Assembly (NCBI GenBank): GCA_002431345.1 | Contig: DJEN01000093.1 | Coordinates: 16,479-80,478 of the forward strand | Direction of reading: 5' to 3' | DNA: 64,000 nt | Source: Megasphaera sp. UBA5897 | GTDB lineage: Bacteria; Bacillota; Negativicutes; Veillonellales; Megasphaeraceae | In this document: piece by piece, positions 52,373-62,382 of the stretch | How the letters are laid out: every line of letters starts with the position of its first letter | Position numbering within the stretch: the stretch's first letter is position 1 | The notes under the pieces: model-generated | The model's database searches: none | What the model saw: only the letters and a program-made list of their open reading frames with translations | Told to the model about the DNA's origin: nothing | Program-made: the position numbers and the translations under genes

Positions 52373-53679
52373 CCTTTACGGCTGATATACGGCTTGGCTT
52401 CTTTTTCTGTATGATATGCGTCCTGCATCAACGCTGCCAGCCGTAAAATACCTGCATAATCACGCAGACCGCCGCCTTCTGCCATATCGACAAAATGCTT
52501 CGTTCCTGTAAAATAGGCGGCTTTCTGTCCTATGGCCAGCATAGGCTGTGCTGTCGTGCGGGCCAAGCAGCGCATGTCGGCATGCCGCGTCGCATACAGC
52601 TGCAGCTGCGGATAGTGCGCTTGTATCCAGTAAAAATCCTCTGCATCTTCCGGATTCGCCCCGTCTGCATATATGCGTTCTACCCAAAATCCATAGGTCA
52701 ACAGCAAGCGTGCCAAGCTGAAAGGACGCATCACTGCCGTGTAATCTACTGCAATCGGCATCTGTCCCAAACACTGCCGTGCCTGCGCCAATGCCTTTTC
52801 GCACTGCTCTTTTTCTGCGGCATACGAAGGACATTCTATATGCAGGCGTGAAGCTACAGCCTGTAAATGGTTTTCTATCTCTTCCATATCCCAACTGCTG
52901 GATACATAGATATAGTCTTGTCCCAGCCTTTTTTTCATGTCCGTCAAACAGATTTTGGCCAGTGGCTCCTGTCCGATATTCAAACAGCTTGAAGCCATTG
53001 CTTCATATGCTTCATAAGTGGCACAAGCTGGCAGCTGATGTACGGCAATACCGTGATGCTGCAGCAAAGACATGAGTTCACAGTCTTTTTGAACAGCCAG
53101 GTTGCTGCCAACAATATTCACATGGTTAGGCTTCAGAGCCGTTTTTTGCAGCAGACTGTACAGCTGCCGCCGTGTCCGCATTTCTGCCGTCAAGTCCGAT
53201 TCCCGCCGAATGGGATCCATCCAGCAAGGAACAAATTTTGTCTGTGTGTACGTTTCCTGAAGCCGCCGATATACGTCATCCATATCGCAGCCCATAAAAT
53301 GATGAACACAGGACGGGTAGACAAAACATGCCCTGGGCACATAGGGCTGCAGGCCGTTTAAAATCTCTCCCACAGCCTGCACAATCGTATCTTCCATCGT
53401 GCCGTCATACAAATGATGTTCTTCTATGACGATAGATGAAAAACGGTGCATAGCTCCCATTTCAGCAGCTGTCAATACGACGCCGCGCAGGCAGCCCAAC
53501 GCACAAATATAAATCTGGTGCGATTCGGGAACCATCATATTCGTATGTACAATATTCCATGTTCCTCTGGCAGGCGGAGAATACTGCAGTCCATCATAAA
53601 AGAACGCTGGAAATGACGCATCTTTTATCTGTATGACAGCTTCTGTTTCTTTTGTTTTTCTTCCCATGCGCTGCAGCAT
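52348..53679 (-). CDS. Nitrogenase component 1-like protein, NifD-type, second set
   Basis: A 443-residue component 1-like protein. Cys63 in ICALGCLRG and Cys124 in YPSCVHHFMGCD match the second and third P-cluster positions; Cys59, Cys118 and Cys131 are nearby extras. It aligns throughout with the first-set protein at 60059 (compare [11 protein letters not shown]), so the two sets are paralogues. It ends with an unusual CTSCL tail. The ATG follows GAGGTGATGCT, four bases after the NifH-like gene. It probably forms a complex with the NifK-type protein whose start it overlaps. Confidence 0.82.
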   Translation of the reverse strand: MLQRMGRKTKETEAVIQIKDASFPAFFYDGLQYSPPARGTWNIVHTNMMVPESHQIYICALGCLRGVVLTAAEMGAMHRFSSIVIEEHHLYDGTMEDTIVQAVGEILNGLQPYVPRACFVYPSCVHHFMGCDMDDVYRRLQETYTQTKFVPCWMDPIRRESDLTAEMRTRRQLYSLLQKTALKPNHVNIVGSNLAVQKDCELMSLLQHHGIAVHQLPACATYEAYEAMASSCLNIGQEPLAKICLTDMKKRLGQDYIYVSSSWDMEEIENHLQAVASRLHIECPSYAAEKEQCEKALAQARQCLGQMPIAVDYTAVMRPFSLARLLLTYGFWVERIYADGANPEDAEDFYWIQAHYPQLQLYATRHADMRCLARTTAQPMLAIGQKAAYFTGTKHFVDMAEGGGLRDYAGILRLAALMQDAYHTEKEAKPYISRKGWGCTSCL

Positions 53680-53683
53680 AGCA

Positions 53684-54439
53684 TCACCTCATCGCTTCTT
53701 GATAGACAGCCTGCGTCAGTACGCGATATTCGTCTGCCATGGGACTGTCCGGAAAGGCTTCCAAAACCGTTTTTCCCAATTCTTCTGCTTTTAAAACGGT
53801 ATCACTGCGATGCAGGGTGCCAATAACAGAAGCGTGAATATCATCTGCCAATTCCTGTACTTTTTCTTCTTCACGCGGTACATTGCGGCGATTTAAAAGC
53901 AGACCGCCAAGACGTGCATAGCCCCGCTGCTTAAAATGCTCTACTGCCATAGCAATATTGGCCGCTGCGTGCAGTGCCATATTTTCTCCGGATGTGACGA
54001 TAAAAACAGCGTCGGCACAGCCTTGGCGCATCGGCATAGAAAAACCGCCGCAGACCACATCTCCCAATACATCATAAAACACGACATCAGGCCGGTATAC
54101 TTCATAAGCGCCTTTTTCTTTTAACGTTTCCAACGCGGCGATGATGCCTCGTCCGGCACAGCCCATTCCCGGTGCCGGGCCGCCGGCTTCTACGCAGACA
54201 ATATGCCGATAGCCAACAACCGCTATATCTTCCAAAGAAAAGTCATTCTTCCGCTGCCGCATCACGTCGAGTACTGTCTGCAGCGTCTGGCCGCCGCGCA
54301 GGCTGACTGTCGAATCGGCTTTCGGGTCGCAGCCAATCTGCATGACCTGCAGCCCCTTTTCTGCCAGGGCAGCTGCCATGTTGGAAACCGTCGTCGATTT
54401 GCCAATGCCGCCTTTTCCATATACAGCTATCTTTATCAT
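53684..54439 (-). CDS. NifH-like iron protein, second set
   Basis: A 251-residue ATP-dependent reductase of the NifH/BchL/CfbC type. P-loop GKGGIGKST is at residues 8-16, and Cys94 (GMGCAGRG) and Cys130 (GDVVCGGF) are the two [4Fe-4S] ligands that bridge the dimer; [11 protein letters not shown] is also standard. All residues needed for electron transfer by the Fe protein are present. It should deliver electrons to the adjacent component 1-like pair. It starts after GGTGGG and about 27 bases downstream of hypE. Confidence 0.9.
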   Translation of the reverse strand: MIKIAVYGKGGIGKSTTVSNMAAALAEKGLQVMQIGCDPKADSTVSLRGGQTLQTVLDVMRQRKNDFSLEDIAVVGYRHIVCVEAGGPAPGMGCAGRGIIAALETLKEKGAYEVYRPDVVFYDVLGDVVCGGFSMPMRQGCADAVFIVTSGENMALHAAANIAMAVEHFKQRGYARLGGLLLNRRNVPREEEKVQELADDIHASVIGTLHRSDTVLKAEELGKTVLEAFPDSPMADEYRVLTQAVYQEAMR

Positions 54440-54466
54440 CCAATCCCACCTTTCTGATTGCTATTT

Positions 54467-55471
54467 CTAACAAATACGCGGCAGCAGTTCACCGCCAGGC
54501 GGCGGCAGCAAAGTTTCTGCACCAATTTCAGTCCGTACAATGACGCGTCCCGGCTGTTCCGCCGTGACTTCGCCAATAATGGCCGCCTGCTGAGAATACG
54601 GGCCTTTGTGCAGTGTGTCGACAATAGCCTGTGCCTTGTCTTTGGGCGCAAAGACGACCAAACGGCCTTCACATGCCAAATACAGCGGTTCCAGCCCCAG
54701 CATGCCGCAAACGCCGCGCACGGACGGATCTACAGGAACAGCCTGACTGTCCAGCCGGATGCCTACGTGACTCTGTCCGGCAATTTCATACAAAACCGTG
54801 CCGACGCCACCGCGGGTCGCATCCCGAATGACATGAATGTCTTTCGTCGTTGCCAGCATGGACTGCACCGTTCCCCACAAAGGCGCACAGTCACTCGTGA
54901 CATTGGCATCAATTCCAAACTGATTGCGGGCCAGCAGTATCGTACAGCCATGACGGCCTACGTCGCCGGTCACAATGACCGCATCGCCCGGTTTCGCCTG
55001 GGAACCCGACGTATGCACGCCGTCCATAATACGGCCAATGCCCGTCGTCGTAATAAACAGATGGTCTACTTGTCCTTTGCCAGCTACTTTGGTATCACCG
55101 GCTACAATGCGTACGCCGGCTTCCGCTGCTGTTTTTTCCATGGCCGCCGCATATTCTTCTACTTTAGCCAGTGGAAATCCTTCTTCAATAACAAACGCGC
55201 AAGACAGATACAAAGGCTGTGCTCCCATGCAGGCCAAATCGTTCACTGTGCCGCAAATACTCAGCTTGCCAATATTTCCTCCGGGAAATTCCGGCGGCGA
55301 CACGATGAAGCCGTCCGTCGTAAATGCCAAACGGGTATCGCCAAAGGGCAGAACCGCCGCATCGTCACCGGTAAACTGCGGGTTGGCAAAATGCGCTTTA
55401 AATACTGTATCAATTAATTCGGCAGTCTGTCTGCCGCCGGCGCCATGAGCCAGTGTTACTACATCATTCAT
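54467..55471 (-). CDS. hypE: Hydrogenase maturation protein HypE
   Basis: A 334-residue protein that dehydrates the thiocarboxamide on its own C-terminal cysteine to thiocyanate, the cyanide donor for the Fe(CN)2CO unit. The essential tail PRIC is present (Cys334). AHGAGGRQ near residue 8 and the PurM-type ATP motifs (TGDVGRHG, DATRGGVG) are intact. The ATG at 55471 overlaps the end of hypD by eight bases, with GGAGGAATTTTGC upstream; the reading from 55516 is not needed. Confidence 0.96.
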   Translation of the reverse strand: MNDVVTLAHGAGGRQTAELIDTVFKAHFANPQFTGDDAAVLPFGDTRLAFTTDGFIVSPPEFPGGNIGKLSICGTVNDLACMGAQPLYLSCAFVIEEGFPLAKVEEYAAAMEKTAAEAGVRIVAGDTKVAGKGQVDHLFITTTGIGRIMDGVHTSGSQAKPGDAVIVTGDVGRHGCTILLARNQFGIDANVTSDCAPLWGTVQSMLATTKDIHVIRDATRGGVGTVLYEIAGQSHVGIRLDSQAVPVDPSVRGVCGMLGLEPLYLACEGRLVVFAPKDKAQAIVDTLHKGPYSQQAAIIGEVTAEQPGRVIVRTEIGAETLLPPPGGELLPRIC

Positions 55472-56522
55472 GCAAAATTCCTCCATATTGATAGTATGCC
55501 GAGCAAGCTCCTTCATGAGATACCATGCAGGCTCCTACAGGATGTTCCGGTGTGCAGCCCCTGCCAAACACAGGGCAGTCTGACGGTCTGCATTTTCCCT
55601 GCAGCACATCGCCGCAGCGGCAGGCCGGGTTGGCATGCCCATGCATACAAGGGACATCGTATTTTTTGCGGGCATCATACGCTGTATACGCCGTCTGCAG
55701 TCTGAGTCCGGACTGCCGTATCATACCCAGACCACGCCACTGCGAATCACACGGTTCCATTACGTCAGCCATCAGCCGCTGTCCTGCCAAACTTCCCTCT
55801 GCCGTAACAACACGAGGATAACAATTTTTAAAAAACGGCTTGCCCTTAGGGAATTTTACCATAATGACAGCCAGTGCTGTCAGCAATTCTTTGGCCGTAA
55901 AACCGGCTACGACGCCGGATATGCCTTCCTGAACCAATGCTTCGCAGTGTTTCGTGCCTACGACAGCTTCTACATGGCCGGGATATAAAAACACGTCGGC
56001 ACTGCCTTTCAGGGCTTCATAAGCCTGCGGCATCGTTTTATTGGCCGTCAGAATAGAAAAGTTCACAGCGTTCTCTTCCTTGGCTTTTTTGACAGCCAGA
56101 CAACTTGCCGGCGTCGTCGTTTCAAAGCCGACGGATAAAAAGACAACGTCTTCGTCACGGTGTTCTCTCGCATATGCCAAGGCATCCAGCGGCGCGTAAA
56201 CGACTTCTATATGAGCGCCCCGGCTGCGTGCGCCGGCCAAACTCATTTCTGAACCGGGAACGCGAACCAAATCGCCAAAAGTGCAAATCGTCACGCCCTT
56301 GTGCAGTGCCAGCCAGACAGCTTCGTCGATAAAATCAACCGGTGTCACGCAGACAGGACACCCTGGCCCGGAAATCAGCTCTACCTGCGGCGGCAGAATT
56401 TGGCGGATGCCCAGGCGGAAAATTTCATGGGTATGGGTGCCGCAGACTTCCATGATGCGGATAGGCGGCCCGTCATACTGCCGAATTATTTCCAGAGCCG
56501 TCCGTTTTTTCTTCAGTTCCAT
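55464..56522 (-). CDS. hypD: Hydrogenase maturation protein HypD
   Basis: A 352-residue iron-sulfur scaffold on which Fe(CN)2CO is assembled with HypC. Signature cysteines: MEVCGTHTHE near residue 28 and ISGPGCPVCVTP near 55-60; a C-terminal cysteine cluster (CRCGDVLQGKC, then CPVFGRGC) holds the [4Fe-4S] cluster. The ATG overlaps the hypC stop (TGATG) with GGAGG seven bases upstream, so HypC and HypD, which act as a complex, are translated together. Confidence 0.97.
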   Translation of the reverse strand: MELKKKRTALEIIRQYDGPPIRIMEVCGTHTHEIFRLGIRQILPPQVELISGPGCPVCVTPVDFIDEAVWLALHKGVTICTFGDLVRVPGSEMSLAGARSRGAHIEVVYAPLDALAYAREHRDEDVVFLSVGFETTTPASCLAVKKAKEENAVNFSILTANKTMPQAYEALKGSADVFLYPGHVEAVVGTKHCEALVQEGISGVVAGFTAKELLTALAVIMVKFPKGKPFFKNCYPRVVTAEGSLAGQRLMADVMEPCDSQWRGLGMIRQSGLRLQTAYTAYDARKKYDVPCMHGHANPACRCGDVLQGKCRPSDCPVFGRGCTPEHPVGACMVSHEGACSAYYQYGGILHE

Positions 56523-56728
56523 CACAAATCCTCCAAGATGTCGTCCGTTTCTGCTGTATCATCATCGGTTATTTTGGCAATGGCCATGCCGGCATGCACC
56601 ATGACATAATCGCCGGGATCCAGATGATCCATCAGTTCTGCAGATATTTCCCGCTTGGCTCCTGACGCATCTACCAACGCCATACCGTTTTTTATCGTTA
56701 CTACTCGTGCCGGTAATCCTACGCACAT
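56522..56728 (-). CDS. hypC: Hydrogenase maturation chaperone HypC
   Basis: A 68-residue OB-fold chaperone that binds the Fe(CN)2CO unit with HypD and passes it on. The essential Cys2 is in the N-terminal MCVGLPARV, and a DYVMVHAGMAI segment follows. The ATG at 56728 follows AAAGGAGGAGTTTG and overlaps the end of hypF by a few bases. The partner that receives the iron unit is not identified in this window. Confidence 0.96.
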   Translation of the reverse strand: MCVGLPARVVTIKNGMALVDASGAKREISAELMDHLDPGDYVMVHAGMAIAKITDDDTAETDDILEDL

Positions 56729-56729
56729 A

Positions 56730-59024
56730 TCAAACTCCTCCTTTGTTGTACATGGCATATACTGCCTGTCCTAAAGCAATGCCGCCGTCATTGGGCGGTA
56801 CAAAACGATGCTTTAGTACTGTAAATCCCCGCTGCTGCAGCATATCATCGCATAAACGCAGCAGCAGAGTATTCTGAAATACACCGCCGCTGAGAGCTGC
56901 CGTCCGGCAGTGTGTTTCTTCCCGCACTTGTTCGCAGGCCTGCACCAACATCCTTGCCAAGGCATCGTGAAATTGATATGCCAGCAAAGATACATCCTCT
57001 CCCTGCAGACGCCGCTGCAGTATTTCCTGTACCAAGCGGTCTGTAGGCAGTATACAGCGTGTGTCCTGCAGCGAATCTTCTATATGCAGTGCATGCCCTT
57101 CTGCTCTGTCTTTGCCCCGTTCTGCCGCAAATTGCAGTTTCATGGCACCTTCCCCTTCAAAGGTAGACGCCCGGCACAACCCCAATATCGCGCTTACAGC
57201 ATCAAAAAGCCGCCCGGTACTGGTAGAACGGACACTGTTAATCTGATTGGCAGCCATAAACAGCTGTGCCTGTAAATTGGCGTTGTCACAAAGCTGCAGC
57301 TGCTGAACGACAGAGGCTATGTCCGATGGTTCTTTCACCAGCTGTGCAATCATACTGACAGCAATACGCCATCCTTCTTTAGAGGACACATCGCCGCCGC
57401 GCTGCCAAAACGGCGCAATCGAGCTGCAGCGCCGAAAACCGTGTATATCGCACAGCAGTATTTCGCCGCCCCAAATCGTCCCATCCGTTCCATAGCCAGT
57501 TCCATCCAGCGATACGCCAATTACCGTTTTATCTATGCAGTCGTTTTCTGCCATGCAAGATAAAATATGCGCATAATGGTGCTGTACTTCGATGACGGGA
57601 AGCCCCAGTTCATGCGCCGTTATCGTCGTATTGTATCGGGGATGACTGTCACATGCCACGACGGATGGTGACGCTTCCAGCAGCGTTTCCATACGGGTTA
57701 CAGACTCACGCAGTGCCGTAACAGTCCGTATGTCTGCCATATCACCAATATAGGGGGACAAATAATATAGATTATCTTTGCCGATGCAGAATGTATTTTT
57801 TAGTTCACCGCCGATAGCCAAGACTTGTCTGCCCGTTTCTCTGCCTGCAAAGAAAGGCAGCGGCGCATAGCCGCGGGAACGCCGTATCATATAGGGTTTG
57901 CCGTCATAAAAATCCATGACCGAATCATCGGCCCGCAGCCGGATTTTACGGTTATGGGACAAGACAAGATCGCACATCCCCAGTACTTCCGTTTCTACAT
58001 CTTCATCAGTACGGCAAATCGGCGCACCGGAGGCATTGGCACTGGTCATGACCAACGCCTCCGGCATAACCAAATCATCGTCATACGTAAACAGCAATAA
58101 ATGAAGCGGCGTATAGGGCAGCATGACCCCTACGTTGGGATTGTCCGGTGCAATATAGAAAGACAGCGACGACTGCGCTCGTTTGCGCAGCAGCATAATC
58201 GGCTTTTCGTGCCCGTCCAGCAGTGCTTCCTGCTTAGGAGCAACGACACATTCCCGTTTGGCTGTATTCAAGTCTTTCATCATGACGGCAAACGGCTTGA
58301 CGGGGCGGTGCTTCAGCCGGCGCAGCCGCTGCACGGCGTCGTCGTTGGCGGCATCACAGCAAAGATGAAAACCGCCGATGCCTTTCACGGCAATAATTCC
58401 GCCGCGGCAAATGACCTCTCTAGCCTTGCAGATAGCGTCTCTGCGCCGTTCTTTTCTTCCCAACAAATATACTTCCGGGCCGCAGTCATTGCAGCAGACA
58501 GGCTGGGCGTCATACCGCCGTGTTTCCGGATGGGTATATTCCTCATAACAGGCATCACACATGGGAAATTCGCCCATGCTCGTCCGTTCCCGGTCATACG
58601 GCATAGCATCGAGAATCGTCAGTCTCGGGCCGCATGCCGTACAGTTGATGAACGGATGCAGATACCGCCGGTTGGTCTTATCAAACAGTTCTTTTTTACA
58701 TTCTTCGCAAATGGCAATATCCGGCGAAACAAACACGGTCCCTTTTTCCTTGGCACTCTCGATAATCGTAAAATCAGCATACGGCTTTCTGTCTTCTATC
58801 GCTGTAGAAACGTTGAGGATGCTGGAACGAGCCGGAGCTTTCCCAATCAGGTCTCGATGAAACTGCTGCCGTGCCGCTTCCTCTCCTTGGGCAATCACTT
58901 CGACATACGAGCCTTTATTGCAGACACTGCCATATATACGGCAGGCTTTGGCAGTCCGGCTGACAAAGGGGCGAAAGCCGACACCCTGGACAATGCCAAA
59001 AAGCCGAATGACTTCCGTTTTCAT
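56730..59024 (-). CDS. hypF: Carbamoyltransferase HypF
   Basis: A 764-residue protein that converts carbamoyl phosphate to carbamoyl-AMP and transfers the carbamoyl group to HypE, the first step towards cyanide. Domains in order: acylphosphatase (1-90; GIVQGVGFRPFV), two zinc fingers (about 105-185; CEECKKELF, INCTACGPR, CDACYEEY, CNDCGPE), YrdC-like (about 195-380; KGIGGFHLCCDA) and the Kae1-like domain (about 390-764; VQHHYAHI and GVSLDGTGYG). All are complete. It starts with AGGGGATAGGCG upstream, four bases after the first NifK-like gene. Confidence 0.97.
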   Translation of the reverse strand: MKTEVIRLFGIVQGVGFRPFVSRTAKACRIYGSVCNKGSYVEVIAQGEEAARQQFHRDLIGKAPARSSILNVSTAIEDRKPYADFTIIESAKEKGTVFVSPDIAICEECKKELFDKTNRRYLHPFINCTACGPRLTILDAMPYDRERTSMGEFPMCDACYEEYTHPETRRYDAQPVCCNDCGPEVYLLGRKERRRDAICKAREVICRGGIIAVKGIGGFHLCCDAANDDAVQRLRRLKHRPVKPFAVMMKDLNTAKRECVVAPKQEALLDGHEKPIMLLRKRAQSSLSFYIAPDNPNVGVMLPYTPLHLLLFTYDDDLVMPEALVMTSANASGAPICRTDEDVETEVLGMCDLVLSHNRKIRLRADDSVMDFYDGKPYMIRRSRGYAPLPFFAGRETGRQVLAIGGELKNTFCIGKDNLYYLSPYIGDMADIRTVTALRESVTRMETLLEASPSVVACDSHPRYNTTITAHELGLPVIEVQHHYAHILSCMAENDCIDKTVIGVSLDGTGYGTDGTIWGGEILLCDIHGFRRCSSIAPFWQRGGDVSSKEGWRIAVSMIAQLVKEPSDIASVVQQLQLCDNANLQAQLFMAANQINSVRSTSTGRLFDAVSAILGLCRASTFEGEGAMKLQFAAERGKDRAEGHALHIEDSLQDTRCILPTDRLVQEILQRRLQGEDVSLLAYQFHDALARMLVQACEQVREETHCRTAALSGGVFQNTLLLRLCDDMLQQRGFTVLKHRFVPPNDGGIALGQAVYAMYNKGGV

Positions 59025-59027
59025 CGC

Positions 59028-60059
59028 CTATCCCCTCCCAGATACGGCAAAATGAGGAAAATCGATATACATGCCTTGAAAATAAGGCAATGCCTTTTGG
59101 AAATACGCATCTCCCAAAATAATATCAAAATCATTATTGTCAGCCAGTTTGCGAAACTCCTCTTCTTCCCGCAGGAGTATGTCTCCTTCATCAGGATGGG
59201 TTGGCGCCGCCATAAACCACGTTGCTGTCGTTACATACGCCGCTCCTGCTTCTTCGGCAAGCATACGCATGGCATGGGCCGCCGTCTGCTGATGGACGAT
59301 GAGAACATTTTTCCCGGCAAAAACCGAATTATCCGGCACGACGCGGGACAAGCCAAAATACCGCTGTTCATACGGCGTGCCTATCGTTTTCTGCAAATAC
59401 TGCGCCGCTTTTAGTCCTGCCGGCGACACGACAATATTCATATCGGCTTTGCCGGCATGAATAAAATCATCCAAATCATCATACAGCAAAATCTGCTGCC
59501 AGCCATCTTCTACCAGTTCCTGACAAACGGCTTCCGTACCGTCTGCATGCATCAAATCCAAAGGCACTGCGCCCAGTACGCCGACTGTATCTTTTTCCGG
59601 CACATCCTCTGTTTGGGTAAACTGCCGCAGTAAAGCCAGGTATGCTTTTTCAATGCCTTTGTCATAGAGTTCCATCCCTGTCGTATCGATTGGCAGGATG
59701 GGGATGTCCAGCTTTTTTTCTGCCATTCGCTGCAGTGCCCGATAATCTGTGCCAATGACAGAAGGCACCGGCGTGCCGACGATGGCGGCAAAAGAAGCAT
59801 CTATCGTCCGGGCTGCATCGCAAAGCTTCTCGATAAGCCTGTCATCCCGTCCTAAAATAGCATCCATGTCTCTCAGTCCTGCACTGAATACGGCACTTTT
59901 TTTGCCGCTGAACCAACGCGGTTCATCAAAACCGCAGATATTGCCGGCACAGCCGCCGGCATCACAAATGACTACAATACCGCCCAAACCATAGAGGACA
60001 GCCGCCGCGCCCGATTGGTCCGGGGCAAACGGCGATATATATTTCCATAATCCTTTCAT
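59028..60059 (-). CDS. Nitrogenase component 1-like protein, NifK-type, first set
   Basis: A 343-residue component 1-like protein, shorter than its second-set counterpart. Cys37 in DAGGCAGN matches Cys44 of that protein, but the third cluster position is Gly (IVGTPVPS instead of a cysteine). Cys32 and Cys42 are close extras. The cluster, if any, must therefore be held differently, or this subunit serves only as a structural partner. The ATG overlaps the stop of the NifD-like gene (TGATG). It is followed by hypF after four bases. Confidence 0.8.
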   Translation of the reverse strand: MKGLWKYISPFAPDQSGAAAVLYGLGGIVVICDAGGCAGNICGFDEPRWFSGKKSAVFSAGLRDMDAILGRDDRLIEKLCDAARTIDASFAAIVGTPVPSVIGTDYRALQRMAEKKLDIPILPIDTTGMELYDKGIEKAYLALLRQFTQTEDVPEKDTVGVLGAVPLDLMHADGTEAVCQELVEDGWQQILLYDDLDDFIHAGKADMNIVVSPAGLKAAQYLQKTIGTPYEQRYFGLSRVVPDNSVFAGKNVLIVHQQTAAHAMRMLAEEAGAAYVTTATWFMAAPTHPDEGDILLREEEEFRKLADNNDFDIILGDAYFQKALPYFQGMYIDFPHFAVSGRG

Positions 60060-61363
60060 CAGCTGTTTCTCCCTTTCCATGCCGCATCCAGTTTCCGCAG
60101 CAGCGCCAGCACGCCGGCATAGCCAAACGGCTGTACCTCTTCATCCCAAAACACATGGGCGCTGTCATCATGATAGTACGCCGCATCCTTGCCAATCGTG
60201 ATATCTACAGGATGCCTGCTGCCGTCATAATATAGCATCGACGGCGATAAATTTGAATATACGCGGGTATCCGGGCTGAGTTTTTGCAGATGGCGAAGAT
60301 AGACAAAATCATCACCGGACAGATTGGCATATATTTCCCGGACGCAGAACCCATATCGTGTCAGTGCTAACGCCATTTCAAAGGCATTGCCGTTCTGCAT
60401 TTCCCCAATAGCCACGGTCGTGCCGCTGTACTGCCTTTTTATATATGCGACTGTTTCTTTCGCCGCTTCGTACCAGCGTGAATCATCCACCGTCGTCTGC
60501 AGCACCTGTCCCAAGGCTTGATACTGCGTATGAATCTGTCTGACCTGATACAGCCGTGTCAGCTCAATACTCGGTATGCCAAGATTCTTTTCCATATGCT
60601 GGGCTGCCAAACGGGATTCCGGATTGAGAATGACGTTGAAATTCGCTTTTGCCATGTCCTGATAGGCTGCAAAAGTTTGGCAGCGGGACAGTTCATTGAT
60701 GGTCGTAATGCCTAGTTGGTGTAAAATATCATATAACTCGCAGTCGTCCTGCAGCGGTGCAAAATACCCCAGCAAATTGACGGTCCGTTTGTGCCGCTTC
60801 TGCTTTTCCAGCAGGGAATACACAGCGCGCCGGACATCCACCATCGGCGGTTTGCGTCCTTCCCGTGTCAGTGCGTACATATAACAGGGAACGACAGGCA
60901 AACCGGCTACAGCTTCCGCTTTGCGGCAGACGCGTTCCATATCCGTCCCCAAAAGCGCGTCCGCGCAAGTCATGCAAATCATAACGACAGACGGCTTGAC
61001 AGGCAGGTCTTCCAGGATTTCTGTCACAGCCTGCGGAATTTTCCGCAAATGCCGGCCTGTCACAATATCCGTTTCATCCATAATGTAAAAGAAGAAACGG
61101 TCGCTGTAGCCGCCCATTTCACTGAGGATGGTCGTATTGCGGCCGCAGCATCCCGGACCGACGAGCAGCATCACAGAGCCGGGAATCGCCAGTCCTGCCC
61201 GCTTGACGCCAAACCCCTGCGCGCCCGGTGAATTGAACGCCAGGGCAGCCGGTGAATTGTAAATCAAATGGGTCGAGGAAATGAGCTCTGCCGGAATATG
61301 TTCACGGCCAAGCTCTGCCAACTGGCTGATGGTAATAGAATACGGTTTCTTTTCGTGTGTCAT
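60059..61363 (-). CDS. Nitrogenase component 1-like protein, NifD-type, first set
   Basis: A 434-residue component 1-like protein. Cys72-Cys73 in [10 protein letters not shown] and Cys133 in [12 protein letters not shown] match the second and third P-cluster positions (NifD has GPVGC and a Cys before an IGDD-type loop); the first position reads FNSPGAQG with no Cys. FeMo-cofactor ligands are not recognisable. It overlaps the NifH-like stop by four bases and the next gene's start by one. With the neighbours it should form a NifDK-like complex reduced by the NifH-like protein. Confidence 0.83.
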   Translation of the reverse strand: MTHEKKPYSITISQLAELGREHIPAELISSTHLIYNSPAALAFNSPGAQGFGVKRAGLAIPGSVMLLVGPGCCGRNTTILSEMGGYSDRFFFYIMDETDIVTGRHLRKIPQAVTEILEDLPVKPSVVMICMTCADALLGTDMERVCRKAEAVAGLPVVPCYMYALTREGRKPPMVDVRRAVYSLLEKQKRHKRTVNLLGYFAPLQDDCELYDILHQLGITTINELSRCQTFAAYQDMAKANFNVILNPESRLAAQHMEKNLGIPSIELTRLYQVRQIHTQYQALGQVLQTTVDDSRWYEAAKETVAYIKRQYSGTTVAIGEMQNGNAFEMALALTRYGFCVREIYANLSGDDFVYLRHLQKLSPDTRVYSNLSPSMLYYDGSRHPVDITIGKDAAYYHDDSAHVFWDEEVQPFGYAGVLALLRKLDAAWKGRNS

Positions 61364-62121
61364 ATCGTTTTCCTATCCTGCAGCAGGGAAGCCGCCAACT
61401 GCAAAAACGTCCGGCTAATCGGCAGTTCCGGATTGCCTTCAATGACGGTCTTTCCTTCTTCTTCAAATTGATTAATCGCGTCACTCCGCGGAATATCGCC
61501 GACAATAGGCAGCTGACGCTGTTCGGCGAAAGCCCGTACCTTAACTTCTTCATCCGGTATATTGCGTCGGTTGAAGAGAATTCCCCGCACGGCCGCATAG
61601 CTTCGGTCTGCAAAATTCTGTACGGCTGTATAAATGTTGTTGGCTGCATACAACGCCATTTTTTCACCGGATGTGACAATCAGCACTTCTTCGGCATACC
61701 CTTCCCGAATCGGTGCCGCAAAGCCGCCGCAGACGACATCGCCCAGCACATCGTACAATACGACATCCGGCTGATATGTTTCAAACAATCCCAAATCTTC
61801 CAGTAGTGCAAAGGTGGCAATAATGCCGCGGCCGGCACAGCCAAGTCCCGGCGTCGGCCCGCCCGTTTCAATGCAAAGAACACCGCCGTAGCCAATGCGC
61901 GAAATATCTTCGATACGCTGCGGGTCTTCATCATGTTCACGCAGATAATTCATCACCGGTTCGACAGGCTTGCCGCCCAGCAGATTAAACGTCGAATCGG
62001 CTTTTGGGTCACAGCCGATTTGAATAACCCGTTTTCCCAAATAGGCAAAAGCCGCCGCTAAATTGCTCGTCATCGTCGATTTGCCAATGCCGCCTTTGCC
62101 GTAAATTGCAAGTTTTAACAT
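61360..62121 (-). CDS. NifH-like iron protein, first set
   Basis: A 253-residue Fe-protein-type ATPase. P-loop GKGGIGKST at residues 8-16, cluster ligands Cys95 (GLGCAGRG) and Cys131 (GDVVCGGF), and the DPKADST segment are intact. It is clearly related to the second-set NifH-like protein, more so at the N-terminus than at the C-terminus. It starts after AGGAGGATGTT, nine bases behind the TM1266-type gene. Confidence 0.9.
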   Translation of the reverse strand: MLKLAIYGKGGIGKSTMTSNLAAAFAYLGKRVIQIGCDPKADSTFNLLGGKPVEPVMNYLREHDEDPQRIEDISRIGYGGVLCIETGGPTPGLGCAGRGIIATFALLEDLGLFETYQPDVVLYDVLGDVVCGGFAAPIREGYAEEVLIVTSGEKMALYAANNIYTAVQNFADRSYAAVRGILFNRRNIPDEEVKVRAFAEQRQLPIVGDIPRSDAINQFEEEGKTVIEGNPELPISRTFLQLAASLLQDRKTI

Positions 62122-62130
62122 AACATCCTC

Positions 62131-62382
62131 CTATTGCGGCAGCGGCGGATACGTCGTTTTGGCGCTCACATCCGCAAGCATGCCCAATTTTCCTGTCAGC
62201 GCGTTGATAATATCCTGCGGCGCATCAATGATGACGCTGATGACGCTGACTGCTTTATGGTGATACGGGACACCCATCCGCCCGATAATATACTGTCCGT
62301 ATTCATGAAGCAGTTCATTGAGTTTGGCCGCTGCTTCCCGTTTGCCAATGACGATGCCGATAACAGCTAATCTCGTTTCCAT
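62131..62382 (-). CDS. TM1266-type putative iron-only hydrogenase system regulator
   Basis: An 83-residue ferredoxin-fold (ACT/NikR-like) protein. METRLAVIGIVIGKREAA, then YGQYIIGRMGVPYHHKAVSVISVIIDAP and a late LGMLADVSAKT match the TIGR03959 (TM1266) family, which is found beside [FeFe]-hydrogenase genes and assumed to be regulatory. It heads the 12-gene operon with GAGGAGACCGTGT upstream of the ATG, directly after a leader terminator. Confidence 0.85.
   Translation of the reverse strand: METRLAVIGIVIGKREAAAKLNELLHEYGQYIIGRMGVPYHHKAVSVISVIIDAPQDIINALTGKLGMLADVSAKTTYPPLPQ

Noticed and set aside
54458..55417. 319-residue plus-strand open frame
   Set aside because: It mirrors hypE, a complete conserved gene, and has a composition typical of an antisense shadow (rich in Arg, Phe and His).
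58101..59414. 437-residue plus-strand open frame
   Set aside because: It runs opposite hypF and the NifK-like gene; no motif or ribosome binding site supports it.
49935..62121. True nitrogen fixation operon
   Set aside because: The component 1-like proteins lack recognisable FeMo-cofactor ligands and several P-cluster cysteines, and no nifB, nifE or nifN gene is present.
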